46,635 nucleotides of DNA from Alphaproteobacteria bacterium (GTDB taxonomy: Bacteria > Pseudomonadota > Alphaproteobacteria > RF32 > CAG-239): positions 1-46,635 of the forward strand of contig JAGCXO010000023.1 in the NCBI GenBank assembly GCA_017961285.1, written 5' to 3'. Shown here piece by piece: positions 25,775 to 33,655 of the stretch; the first letter of the stretch is position 1; each line of letters begins with the position of its first letter. The notes beneath the pieces were generated by a model that did no database searches, had not been told where the DNA came from, and saw only the letters and a program-made list of their open reading frames with translations. The position numbers and the translations under genes are program-made.

Positions 25775-25782
25775 GCTTCCTT
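25760..25782 (+). terminator. Terminator overlapping the end of pocket gene 3
   Basis: A 9-bp perfect stem AAGGAAGCC / GGCTTCCTT with loop AATTA, then eight T residues in total. The TAG stop (25772-25774) is formed by the loop and the first base of the 3' arm. Confidence 0.92.
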
Positions 25783-25883
25783 TTTTTTATGTCCGACAAC
25801 AACCTGAAAACAAAAAGGTTTACCAATACTTAACCTTGATAAGCTAAAATCGGCATATCAAATCTACTTTAAGGACTAAAAAC

Positions 25884-26099
25884 ATGAAAGAATACAAAAT
25901 ATTTTTATACTCAGAAAATGTCTTTGCTTCCATCTTTTTCAATGGCGGCAAAGTTGATCCCGTAAAATTAACCCAAGCTTTGAACCAACAAGCCGCCCAA
26001 GGTTGGGAGGTTAAAACTCTGCAAAGAGAAAATCGCCGCACACTTTTATTTTTCTCTCGTGAGGCTTTTGTTTTTGTTTTGGAAAGGGATAAAAAATGA
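25884..26099 (+). CDS. DUF4177 family small protein
   Basis: A 71-residue protein matching the DUF4177 layout: a first strand EYKIFLYS, a central helix DPVKLTQALNQQAAQGWEVKTLQ with the characteristic AAQGWE motif, and two final strands (RTLLFFSREAFVFVLER). DUF4177 proteins are small cytoplasmic proteins of unknown role, often near membrane or signalling genes. Unlike its neighbours it has a good SD (AAGGAC 9 bases before ATG 25884) and host-like base composition, so it is likely native and may mark the old chromosome between inserted pieces. It ends before a strong terminator. Confidence 0.8.
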   Translation: MKEYKIFLYSENVFASIFFNGGKVDPVKLTQALNQQAAQGWEVKTLQRENRRTLLFFSREAFVFVLERDKK

Positions 26100-26133
26100 G
26101 CTTAAAAACTTTTAAATTATGAGCAAATAAATT

Positions 26134-26161
26134 AACCCCGTTGAATTTTTTCAACGGGGTT
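26134..26161 (+). terminator. Terminator of the DUF4177 gene
   Basis: A 12-bp perfect stem AACCCCGTTGAA / TTCAACGGGGTT with a 4-base T loop, followed by GCTTTTTTG. Confidence 0.93.
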
Positions 26162-26265
26162 GCTTTTTTGTAAAAACACATAAAACTTGACACTTTTGAA
26201 AAATCATCTAAATTGAGCACCCTCAATAATATTTCATAAATTATTATACACTTAAATTTTTTATT

Positions 26266-26610
26266 ATGGCAAAAAAAGCTATTTTAATCGGTAAAATTTC
26301 CAGAATTGCAAAACTCTGCGGTTCCGACAGAACAGAATTAACCATCGATGTGCGCGAAACAACAATAGATGGCTCCTTGTTTGCATTTGGCACACAAGTA
26401 TCTTGCACCGTCAGCAACACCATCGCTCGCGATGTAGAGACCAAAAGAATCAGCGCGCTTTCAATCGGTGACAACGTGACGATTGAGGCCGAAAAACTCG
26501 ACCACATGGGTTGGACAATCACAGCTCTTAGCCACCACCACCCAACCATATGTCCGTTCGCAGATTATCTCAACAATCTGGAAGAAGAACTTGCCAAACG
26601 TAACAAGTAA
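26266..26610 (+). CDS. Unknown small beta-rich protein, pocket gene 4
   Basis: A 114-residue protein without membrane segments. Alternating hydrophobic strands (ILIGKISRIAKL, TELTIDVRETT, VSCTVSNTI, DNVTIEAEKL, GWTITALSH) suggest a small beta barrel, perhaps an OB fold. A short helical tail (CPFADYLNNLEEELAKRNK) follows, with a HHH run just before it. I recognise no family. Like pocket genes 1-3 it lacks an SD (AAATTTTTTATT precedes ATG 26266) and has more G+C-rich codons than host genes. It is followed by its own 14-bp terminator. A nucleic-acid-binding role is possible on fold grounds only. Confidence 0.6.
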   Translation: MAKKAILIGKISRIAKLCGSDRTELTIDVRETTIDGSLFAFGTQVSCTVSNTIARDVETKRISALSIGDNVTIEAEKLDHMGWTITALSHHHPTICPFADYLNNLEEELAKRNK

Positions 26611-26613
26611 AAG

Positions 26614-26647
26614 AAATCTCGCTAAACACTATCGTTTAGCGAGATTT
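26614..26647 (+). terminator. Terminator of pocket gene 4
   Basis: A 14-bp perfect stem AAATCTCGCTAAAC / GTTTAGCGAGATTT around the 6-base loop ACTATC. Confidence 0.92.
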
Positions 26648-26674
26648 TGTGTATCCCTTCACCCACATTACAAA

Positions 26675-26700
26675 AAAACCTCCCATTCTTGGGAGGTTTT
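26675..26700 (-). terminator. Terminator behind tRNA-Gly
   Basis: A 10-bp stem AAAACCTCCC / GGGAGGTTTT with loop ATTCTT. On the minus strand it lies 9 bases behind the tRNA and runs into TTTTTTT. Confidence 0.9.
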
Positions 26701-26709
26701 CAAAAAAAT

Positions 26710-26784
26710 TGGAGCGGGTGAAGGGATTCGAACCCTCGACATCAACCTTGGCAAGGTTGCGCTCTACCCCTGAGCTACGCCCGC
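26710..26784 (-). tRNA. tRNA-Gly (anticodon GCC)
   Basis: Read on the minus strand: acceptor GCGGGCG, D arm GCTCAGGGGTAGAGC, anticodon stem CAACC / GGTTG with loop TTGCCAA (anticodon GCC), T arm GAGGG-TTCGAAT-CCCTT, 3' acceptor CACCCGC, discriminator T and an encoded CCA. Position 6 (C) faces position 67 (A), one acceptor-stem mismatch. The rest is standard. It forms the right border of the accessory pocket. Confidence 0.96.
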
Positions 26785-26839
26785 ATCATCATTGCGAAAG
26801 GCAAAATAACATATTCAAAAAAAATTGCAAGCCTTAATT

Positions 26840-27289
26840 TCAATTTTTTTCACATTTTTTCTCAAGCATAAATGTCACTGGCCCATCATTTACAAGATGC
26901 ACCTGCATATCCGCTTGAAAAATTCCGCTTTCTACCGGCACTTCTTCCGCCACCCTTTCCATAAAGTGTTCATACAGCTCTTTTGCTATTGTCGGTTCTG
27001 CCGCTCCATCGAAACCAGGACGATTCCCTCTTGAACAATCGCCAGCGAGCGTAAATTGTGAAACCGCCAAAATTTTTCCGCCCACATCTTTGACTGACAA
27101 ATTCATCTTGCCGTTTTCATCTTCAAAAATGCGTAAATTAATCACCTTCTTTGCCAACCAATCAGCTTCTGCTTTTGAATCGCCTTTTTCAACCCCGACA
27201 AAAACCAACATTCCCTTACCAATTTTGCCGACAACTTTGTTTTCAACCTCTACAAAAGCCTCTTTTGTTCTTTGAATAAGTATCTTCAT
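26840..27289 (-). CDS. dtd: D-aminoacyl-tRNA deacylase
   Basis: A 149-residue editing enzyme that hydrolyses D-amino acids from tRNA. Signature motifs are present: [18 protein letters not shown] (the SQFTL catalytic motif) and the C-terminal NDGPVTFML (NxGPVT motif). ATG 27289 has a very strong SD (TGGAGG) upstream on the minus strand; the frame continues to 27307 without support. It is about 55 bases upstream of tRNA-Gly on the same strand. Length and motifs are fully typical. Confidence 0.95.
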   Translation of the reverse strand: MKILIQRTKEAFVEVENKVVGKIGKGMLVFVGVEKGDSKAEADWLAKKVINLRIFEDENGKMNLSVKDVGGKILAVSQFTLAGDCSRGNRPGFDGAAEPTIAKELYEHFMERVAEEVPVESGIFQADMQVHLVNDGPVTFMLEKKCEKN

Positions 27290-27490
27290 AAACGCCTCCA
27301 AAAACAAGTCTCAATACCAATCGTTAAAATTTTATTTAGAAAACTCTTGCAAAACAAAAAAATATTTTATATATTGCGCACACGTTAAAGGCTTTTGCCC
27401 ACGCGCCGGATATATATGAAGGTAGTATCCGACTTGTTTTATCCGCTTTGCCAAGCAAAGCATAACCGAATTTTATGAAAGGAAAATGCC

Positions 27491-28114
27491 ATGAGACATG
27501 GTGATGCACATAGAAAATTTAATATGCCGACCAGCCAAAGAAGAGCTTTGTTCTCCAATTTGACTTGCGCTTTGCTTACTCACGAACAAATAAAAATTAC
27601 ATTGCCTCGCGCTAAAGAGTTGAGAACTTTCGCCGACAACATGATTACCTTTGCTAAAAAGGGCGATTTGAATAGCCGCCGCTTGGCATTGGCCTTTTTG
27701 AGAGATGAAGAAGTTGTTGCAAAATTGTTCTCCACTTTGGCAGAACGCTACAAAGATCGCAACGGTGGTTATACCAGAGTTTTGAGAGCCGGAATCCGTT
27801 ATGGTGATGCTGCTCAAATGGCTATTGTTGAGTTGGTTGACCGTGATGTTGCCGCTAAAGGCGCCAAAGATTTGGCTCGCGTTGCCGCCGAGAAAGCCGC
27901 TGCCGAGGCCGCAGAGAAAAATGCCGAAAAACCGGTTGTAGAAGAAGTAAAAGCTGAAAAGAAAGCAACCAAAAAAACAGCTAAAAAGGCCGAAGAAAAA
28001 ACTGAAGAAAAAGCAGAAAAGAAACCTGCAAAAAAAGCAGCTGATAAAAAAGAAGAAAAACCTGCTGCCAAAAAAGCAAAAGCTCCTGCTAAAAAAACAG
28101 CCAAAAAGGCCTAA
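27491..28114 (+). CDS. rplQ: 50S ribosomal protein L17 with long Lys/Ala/Glu-rich tail
   Basis: A 207-residue protein. Residues 1-123 are ordinary L17 (MRHGDAHRKFNMPTSQRRAL, LPRAKELRTFAD, DRNGGYTRVLRAGIRYGDAA). The remaining 84 residues are low complexity: first an Ala/Glu helix (AAEKAAAEAAEKNAEK), then alternating KK, EEK and AKKTAKK repeats, ending AKKTAKKA. Standard L17 is 115-140 residues. The gene normally follows rpoA in the alpha operon, but here it stands alone behind a 180-base leader containing GCTTTG / CAAAGC and other short inverted repeats, with SD GAAAGGAAA before ATG 27491. A terminator follows. Confidence 0.95.
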   Translation: MRHGDAHRKFNMPTSQRRALFSNLTCALLTHEQIKITLPRAKELRTFADNMITFAKKGDLNSRRLALAFLRDEEVVAKLFSTLAERYKDRNGGYTRVLRAGIRYGDAAQMAIVELVDRDVAAKGAKDLARVAAEKAAAEAAEKNAEKPVVEEVKAEKKATKKTAKKAEEKTEEKAEKKPAKKAADKKEEKPAAKKAKAPAKKTAKKA

Positions 28115-28135
28115 ACTTTTTCAAAAGAAAAAATT

Positions 28136-28153
28136 AAGGGGCGTCAGCCCCTT
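28136..28153. terminator. Terminator between rplQ and the response regulator
   Basis: A 7-bp stem AAGGGGC / GCCCCTT with loop GTCA and seven T residues following on the plus strand; the minus strand also has a T-rich tail. Confidence 0.88.
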
Positions 28154-28162
28154 TTTTTATTT

Positions 28163-28783
28163 TTAAATTATTCCCATTTTTTGTGCCGTAATCACTGCTT
28201 GGGTTCGGTTATTTGCTCCGACCGAACGCAACAGCGCATTGATATGCAATTTCACCGTCGCCTCCGAAACCCCGATTTCATAAGCTATTTGTTTATTTGA
28301 CATCCCCTGTGCCACCAGCCCCAAAACTTGGCTCTGCCGATTGGTCAAATTTTTCACACTGTTTTTTTCGGACACCTGAGTATTTTGCAACAGCAAAATC
28401 GGCGGAATATACGTGCCTCCGTCCAAAATCAATTTCAACGCATTAAGCAAAATTTTACTCTCCGAGCGCTTGCTGATATAGCCGTTTGCGCCTCTTTCCA
28501 AAACATTTCGAATATTTCTCGGATTCTCTATCGCCGAAACCACAACCAACTTTGCACCGTTTGCCGCTTTCCTAATTTCTTCGATTCCTTTTTCCCACGA
28601 AAGCAAATCCTGCATTTCCAAGTCAAAAATTACCATATCAAAAGGCGGCTCATTTTTCAAAATTTTCAAAGCCTGCGCATAACTGGAAACCTGCACCACA
28701 CTGGCCGAAAAATCCAATTCCTCAACAAGTTTACCCAAAGCATCACGAAAAAGCGCATGGTCATCAGCAATTAAAACTCTCAT
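28163..28783 (-). CDS. NarL/FixJ-type response regulator with LuxR helix-turn-helix
   Basis: A 206-residue two-domain regulator. The receiver domain has the acidic pair D7-D8 (LIADDHALFRD), the phosphoacceptor D54 (VIFDLEM) and a conserved Lys in ISKRS. A linker of about 20 residues leads to the LuxR HTH (LTNRQSQVLGLVAQGMSNKQIAYEIGVSEATVKLHINALLRSV, near residues 142-185). It should bind promoters when phosphorylated. No sensor kinase is adjacent, so the partner and signal are unknown. GGAGG lies 5 bases before ATG 28783. It faces rplQ across a shared terminator. Confidence 0.93.
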   Translation of the reverse strand: MRVLIADDHALFRDALGKLVEELDFSASVVQVSSYAQALKILKNEPPFDMVIFDLEMQDLLSWEKGIEEIRKAANGAKLVVVSAIENPRNIRNVLERGANGYISKRSESKILLNALKLILDGGTYIPPILLLQNTQVSEKNSVKNLTNRQSQVLGLVAQGMSNKQIAYEIGVSEATVKLHINALLRSVGANNRTQAVITAQKMGII

Positions 28784-28865
28784 AAAACCTCCTAAAACTT
28801 CTTATAAAACAAACAAAGCTTTTTGAGATTTAATCACTGATAACAAAAGTTTAAAGAGGATAAAA

Positions 28866-29321
28866 TCACTTTAATATTTTATATTCCACTCCGGCTTCTT
28901 TGAACATCTGCGACGAATATTCCAACTTATCACGCCAAGTGCCGCTCGGCGAATTGGCATCAATTTTCATCTCGTTGGTAACAACCATCTTTATTCCCGA
29001 TTGAATTATTGCACGCGCACAATCGGTGCAAGGCGGGTGGGTTGCATACATCACACAGCCTTTCAAAGAAACGCCGGTCAAACAAGCATTGTATATTGCA
29101 TTTCTTTCCGCATGCTCAAAAAAATCATATTTTGTCGGTCTTTCCAACCTTTCCGGCACATTATCAATAACCCCTCTCACCGGCCCGTTATAACCTGTAG
29201 CCCTAATCTCCTTATCCGGTCCCACGACCACCGCACCTGTTTTTGTGCTCGGATCTTTTGACCAAGTAGCAACCAACTTTGCCACATCCATAAATCTATA
29301 ATGCCATTTTTCCGAAAACAT
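28866..29321 (-). CDS. dCMP deaminase family protein (ComEB-like)
   Basis: A 151-residue zinc-dependent deaminase. The zinc site is intact: HAERNAIYNA (His plus proton-shuttling Glu) and PPCTDCARAI (two Cys). The N-terminal WHYRFMDVAKLVATWSKDPSTKTGAVVV is typical of deoxycytidylate deaminases, which make dUMP for thymidylate synthesis. A closely related cytidine-type activity cannot be excluded. GAGGAGGAC precedes ATG 29321. It is divergent from eno with 150 bases between them. Confidence 0.88.
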   Translation of the reverse strand: MFSEKWHYRFMDVAKLVATWSKDPSTKTGAVVVGPDKEIRATGYNGPVRGVIDNVPERLERPTKYDFFEHAERNAIYNACLTGVSLKGCVMYATHPPCTDCARAIIQSGIKMVVTNEMKIDANSPSGTWRDKLEYSSQMFKEAGVEYKILK

Positions 29322-29444
29322 TTCAGTCCTCCTCGTTATATAACAATATGATAAATGCTAAATATTACAAACGCAAATATTTTTATAAAATTTAAACACA
29401 TAACAACTTGACAATTTGCTGAAAATAAACGACTACTATCGTAG

Positions 29445-30749
<1,305 letters not shown>

Positions 30750-30770
30750 TTTTTCAAAACATTGCTAAAA

Positions 30771-30800
30771 AAAAAGCACCGTAAAAATACGGTGCTTTTT
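30771..30800 (+). terminator. Terminator of eno
   Basis: A 13-bp stem AAAAAGCACCGTA / TACGGTGCTTTTT with an AAAA loop. Confidence 0.93.
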
Positions 30801-30920
30801 TATTTACTCATCAAAATTAAAAAAGGATTATCAGAAGGATATATCAATCCTACTGGTAATTGTTATGACTTAATGCAAAATTCATATCCGATTAATACTA
30901 AATAGTTGCAATTAATAAAA

Positions 30921-30960
30921 ACCTCTGTTAATTATTATTGGTAATAATTAGCAGAGGTTT
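30921..30960 (+). promoter_or_regulatory. Long hairpin in the leader of the next gene
   Basis: An 18-bp inverted repeat (30921-30938 with 30943-30960, one G-T pair, loop TTGG) ends 13 bases before the preferred start codon at 30974. The 3' arm contains AGAGG (30954-30958), the best SD candidate, so folding would hide it. No T run follows, so it is a poor terminator. It could control translation, or be a protein-binding dyad. Confidence 0.6.
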
Positions 30961-30973
30961 AGAGAATATAAAA

Positions 30974-31495
30974 ATGGAAAAAAAATTATCATCTCCTGTC
31001 AAAATTGTTAGTGGCAAAAATATAGGAAAATTGATAGAGATTATTACTGCTGCTATATTCTATGTCTGTTTATCTATTTCTATTATCTTAGCTTTAGGCA
31101 ATATATTTTATATCCGCCTCTATCCATTTGCTTCAAAAGAACTCCTTTTATCATTTGAAATCATAATATTAATGATAATGCTATATTTGGCCAACCAACA
31201 ACATATCCGAAAAAGCATTTATCGCATTTTATGGATATTAGCTATGACCAAGATATTTTTTATGATATTAATGTCGCCTAATATGCAAAAAGTTATAAGT
31301 TTTGAAGATTGCGACGATATTCAATATTGCAAATCGTTTATTCATTCAGATATAAATCAAACAAATTGCCTTAATAGTAATGGCGCATGGAATATTGATG
31401 ATAATGCATGCGACTATCGCTATAATTTAAATGGAAATTGCGAAAAACGTGAAGGTAATTGGATTTATCCAAATATTTGCAACGCAAAATACTAG
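30974..31495 (+). CDS. Unknown membrane protein with cysteine-rich C-terminal domain
   Basis: A 173-residue protein with three hydrophobic segments (about residues 20-50, 57-75 and 83-100). About 70 hydrophilic residues follow, with seven cysteines spread through segments such as CDDIQYC, TNCLNSNGAW, NACDYRY, GNCEKREGNW and NICNAKY. The spacing suggests disulfides, hence a periplasmic or external C-terminal domain with CxxxxGxW-like repeats. No family recognised. ATG 30974 is chosen over TTG 30938, which lies inside the leader hairpin. Codons are AT-rich, more so than the neighbours. Possibly surface-exposed. Confidence 0.65.
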   Translation: MEKKLSSPVKIVSGKNIGKLIEIITAAIFYVCLSISIILALGNIFYIRLYPFASKELLLSFEIIILMIMLYLANQQHIRKSIYRILWILAMTKIFFMILMSPNMQKVISFEDCDDIQYCKSFIHSDINQTNCLNSNGAWNIDDNACDYRYNLNGNCEKREGNWIYPNICNAKY

Positions 31496-31517
31496 ATTCT
31501 TTTCTAATTAATAAATA

Positions 31518-31546
31518 TTGACATTATCAAAACATCTCAATAGTAT
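31518..31546 (+). promoter_or_regulatory. Sigma-70-type promoter of the structured RNA
   Basis: TTGACA (31518-31523), exactly 17 bases, then TAGTAT (31541-31546). This is the best-matching promoter I could find in the window. It predicts a transcript start near 31553, at the beginning of a strongly folding region. Confidence 0.75.
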
Positions 31547-31552
31547 CAAATC

Positions 31553-31730
31553 AGACAGGGTGATGAGCCTGTTCGAGGTGTGAGAACCTCCACGAAAGCA
31601 CTTGCATCAAGTGCCATTGATGCCTTCTGGTCAAATGACCGGAAGGCGGCAAAATAAGCCTTTACGGTCAATATGTCGCACTATTCTTTCGTATAGTTCT
31701 CAACTTCCGGTCGCTTCTCATCAAAGCGGC
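31553..31730 (+). ncRNA. Structured non-coding RNA of about 180 nt, family not recognised
   Basis: No reading frame, but a nested fold. TGATGAG (31561-31567) can pair with CTCATCA (31717-31723), TGAGAAC (31581-31587) with GTTCTCA (31696-31702), and CGAAAG (31593-31598) with CTTTCG (31686-31691). Inside lie hairpins GCACTTG / CAAGTGC (31598-31614) and an 11-bp GCCTTCTGGTC / GACCGGAAGGC (31622-31647), and ATTGA can pair with TCAAT (31668-31672). The long rod with internal loops is reminiscent of 6S RNA, but the inner branched hairpins are not typical. It lacks the SRP, tmRNA and RNase P signature sequences. A perfect promoter stands before it and a T-run terminator ends it. Confidence 0.65.
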
Positions 31731-31737
31731 TTTTTTT
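31710..31737 (+). terminator. Terminator of the structured RNA
   Basis: A 7-bp stem GTCGCTT / AAGCGGC (one G-T pair), 7-base loop CTCATCA, then seven T residues. The loop is fully complementary to 31561-31567 near the 5' end, so the terminator and the closing helix may compete. Confidence 0.8.
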
Positions 31738-31763
31738 CTATAATATTATAAGGAAGTAAAACT

Positions 31764-32345
31764 ATGAAAAAAATTTATTTAATCAGCACCGCTTTGGCTC
31801 TTGCCGGTTGCGGCACAGTTTTCAGCGGAACAAGCCAAGACATCAGTTTTGATTCAAACGTTAAAGAAGTTTCGGTTTATATTGACGGAGCATTTGCTTG
31901 CAAAACTCCTTGTGTTTATCCGGCAGAAAGAGCTTCCGGCAGCATATCTATCGTTGGCAAAAAAGAAGGATATGAAGATGTAGGAATGGCACTAAAAACA
32001 CAAATCAACCCTGCCGCAATAGGCAACATTACTTTCATTTACAGTTGGACAACCGACCTTGTTGACGGCGCCGCTTGGAAATATCGCCAAGACGGTGTTT
32101 ATCTCAACATGGAAAAGAAAAAAATGACACGAGCCGAAAAAGAAGATTTTCACCACAGTTCACAAATCAAACGATTCGTTTTGTTCAACTATCCAGAGTT
32201 GCAAAACGAGGCTTTTACAGACAATTTTAGCGGACCATATATGCAAAGTTTATCAGAATTGAGTGGAAAATCTCCGCAAAAAATCGCAGAACAAATCAAA
32301 TTTTCAAAAAACGAAGTTCACTGCGCAGAAATGATTGTCAAATAA
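31764..32345 (+). CDS. Lipoprotein of unknown function (PEGA-like N-terminal domain)
   Basis: A 193-residue lipoprotein: signal peptide MKKIYLISTALALAGC with lipobox LAGC, followed by CGTVFSGTSQ. Residues about 25-75 look like a PEGA or carboxypeptidase-regulatory-type beta domain (VSVYIDGAFACKTPCVYP), with a Cys pair that could form a disulfide. A hydrophobic stretch and a charged alpha-helical C-terminal half follow. Such CGT-start lipoproteins occur in many gut Alphaproteobacteria and Proteobacteria (compare YceK-like proteins), but function is unknown. SD AAGGAAG precedes ATG 31764. Its last 8 bases overlap the end of the convergent rsmD. Confidence 0.78.
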   Translation: MKKIYLISTALALAGCGTVFSGTSQDISFDSNVKEVSVYIDGAFACKTPCVYPAERASGSISIVGKKEGYEDVGMALKTQINPAAIGNITFIYSWTTDLVDGAAWKYRQDGVYLNMEKKKMTRAEKEDFHHSSQIKRFVLFNYPELQNEAFTDNFSGPYMQSLSELSGKSPQKIAEQIKFSKNEVHCAEMIVK

Positions 32346-32880
32346 ATTTCAAAAACCAAAAAGTGGCTGCACCGTATTTTCTCTTATCTATCAGCGCCAT
32401 TTGTTCGCTGATATCAAGATTCTCCTCTGCGGCGGTTTCTACAATGCAAATGCCGTCCTCTGCCAGCCACTTTTTTTCTACAATTTCGCAGAGAGCTTTT
32501 TCACTCAAACCTTTTTTATACGGCGCATCCATAAAAACCACATCAAAAGCGCACGGCGCAACTCCTAAATTACAAGCATCTCGCTTCACAACAGCAACTT
32601 TGCTTTTTTCATTTTGAAACATTACCAAGTTTTTATTTATCGACGCAACATCAATATCAACAAAAGCAACTTTTTTCGCTCCCCTTGAAAGAGCCTCAAA
32701 TCCCATCGCGCCCGTCCCTGCAAATATATCGGCAAAACTGAGCTCTGCCCACGGCTTTTCTAACATTGAATACAAAATATTAAAAACCGATTCGCGCGCT
32801 CTGTCTGCTGTCGGACGAACTTGATCAGATTGCGGAGAAAAAAGTTTTTTCCCTCTATATAGACCGGCAATAATTCTCAT
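32338..32880 (-). CDS. rsmD: 16S rRNA (guanine-966-N2) methyltransferase
   Basis: A 180-residue SAM methyltransferase. It has the RsmD N-terminus MRIIAGLYRGKKL, VRPTADRARESVFNIL, motif I FADIFAGTGAMGFEALSRGA and the catalytic DAPY motif in VVFMDAPYKKG. Full length. ATG 32880 overlaps the rluB stop by four bases, so it is second in a rluB-rsmD pair, a frequent bacterial pairing. The 3' end overlaps the convergent lipoprotein gene by 8 bases with no terminator between them. Confidence 0.95.
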   Translation of the reverse strand: MRIIAGLYRGKKLFSPQSDQVRPTADRARESVFNILYSMLEKPWAELSFADIFAGTGAMGFEALSRGAKKVAFVDIDVASINKNLVMFQNEKSKVAVVKRDACNLGVAPCAFDVVFMDAPYKKGLSEKALCEIVEKKWLAEDGICIVETAAEENLDISEQMALIDKRKYGAATFWFLKFI

Positions 32881-33596
32881 AACTCAAACTTTCCGCCCAA
32901 TTGTTCACGCAAAACTTTCTGCGGCACTTCTTTAACTTCGCCTTTTTGCAAACTCCCGAGTTGAAAAGGTCCGTATGACAAACGTATCAATCTTGCCACT
33001 TCCAATCCTATATATTGCATCAATTTTCTGATTTCGCGATTTTTACCTTCATTCAATGTTATGGTCAGCCACGAATTTGTCCCTTGTGTTCCGTCCACAA
33101 CAATTTTCACCGCTCCATAATCAACCCCATCAATTGTAACGCCGTTTTCAAGCAATTCTAATTTATTTTTATCAAGCGCTCCATGCACTTTTACTTTGTA
33201 TCGTCTACTCCAACCGTTTTGCGGCAGCTCCAGCATGCGAGATAATTCTCCGTTATTTGTCAATAACAGCAATCCTTCTGAGTTCAAATCAAGGCGCCCC
33301 ACCGACACCACTCTCGGCATCCCCTCAGGCAAGCTTTCAAAAACCGTCTTGCGATTCGAATCTTTGTGAGAAGTAATCAAACCCACGGGTTTATAATAAA
33401 GCCACAAACGAGTTTGTTCAATCACCGGCAATTTTTCGCCGTCAATCTTAATATCATCGCCTTTCTCAACATTAAGCGCCGGCGAAACAACAATTTCTCC
33501 GTTCAAGGTAACGCGTTTTTGCAATATAAGTTTCTCAGCATCACGGCGAGAACAAACACCCGAGCGAGCAATCAGTTTTGCAATTCTTTCTGACAT
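32877..33596 (-). CDS. rluB: rRNA pseudouridine synthase, RluB/RsuA family
   Basis: A 239-residue protein: an N-terminal S4 RNA-binding domain (SERIAKLIARSGVCSRRDAEKLI) and the pseudouridine synthase core with the catalytic Asp in VGRLDLNSEGLLLLTNNG, followed by EGKNREIRKLM. Its length and the GRLDLNSEG form favour RluB over RsuA; RluF-like assignment is not excluded. ATG 33596 has GAGGA 9 bases upstream; a TTG at 33605 is less likely. Co-translated with rsmD. Confidence 0.9.
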   Translation of the reverse strand: MSERIAKLIARSGVCSRRDAEKLILQKRVTLNGEIVVSPALNVEKGDDIKIDGEKLPVIEQTRLWLYYKPVGLITSHKDSNRKTVFESLPEGMPRVVSVGRLDLNSEGLLLLTNNGELSRMLELPQNGWSRRYKVKVHGALDKNKLELLENGVTIDGVDYGAVKIVVDGTQGTNSWLTITLNEGKNREIRKLMQYIGLEVARLIRLSYGPFQLGSLQKGEVKEVPQKVLREQLGGKFEL

Positions 33597-33655
33597 ATTA
33601 AACAATCCTCAACAAATTTGTGCGCATGATATAACAAAATTGGAGAAAAATAAAG

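Noticed and set aside
24123..26709. A prophage or integrative element between the two tRNA genes.
   Set aside because: No integrase, portal, capsid, repressor or duplicated tRNA end was found; only small genes without known families are present.
30800..30932. An open frame of about 43 codons ending at TAA 30930 with protein-like composition.
   Set aside because: No start codon with an SD, it begins inside the eno terminator and ends in the leader hairpin. It may be a decayed gene tail but cannot be supported.
31622..31670. The GACCGGAAGGCGGC segment as an SRP RNA domain IV.
   Set aside because: The GGAA is part of a perfect 11-bp stem with an AAAT loop, not the tetraloop, and the asymmetric loop of SRP RNA is missing.
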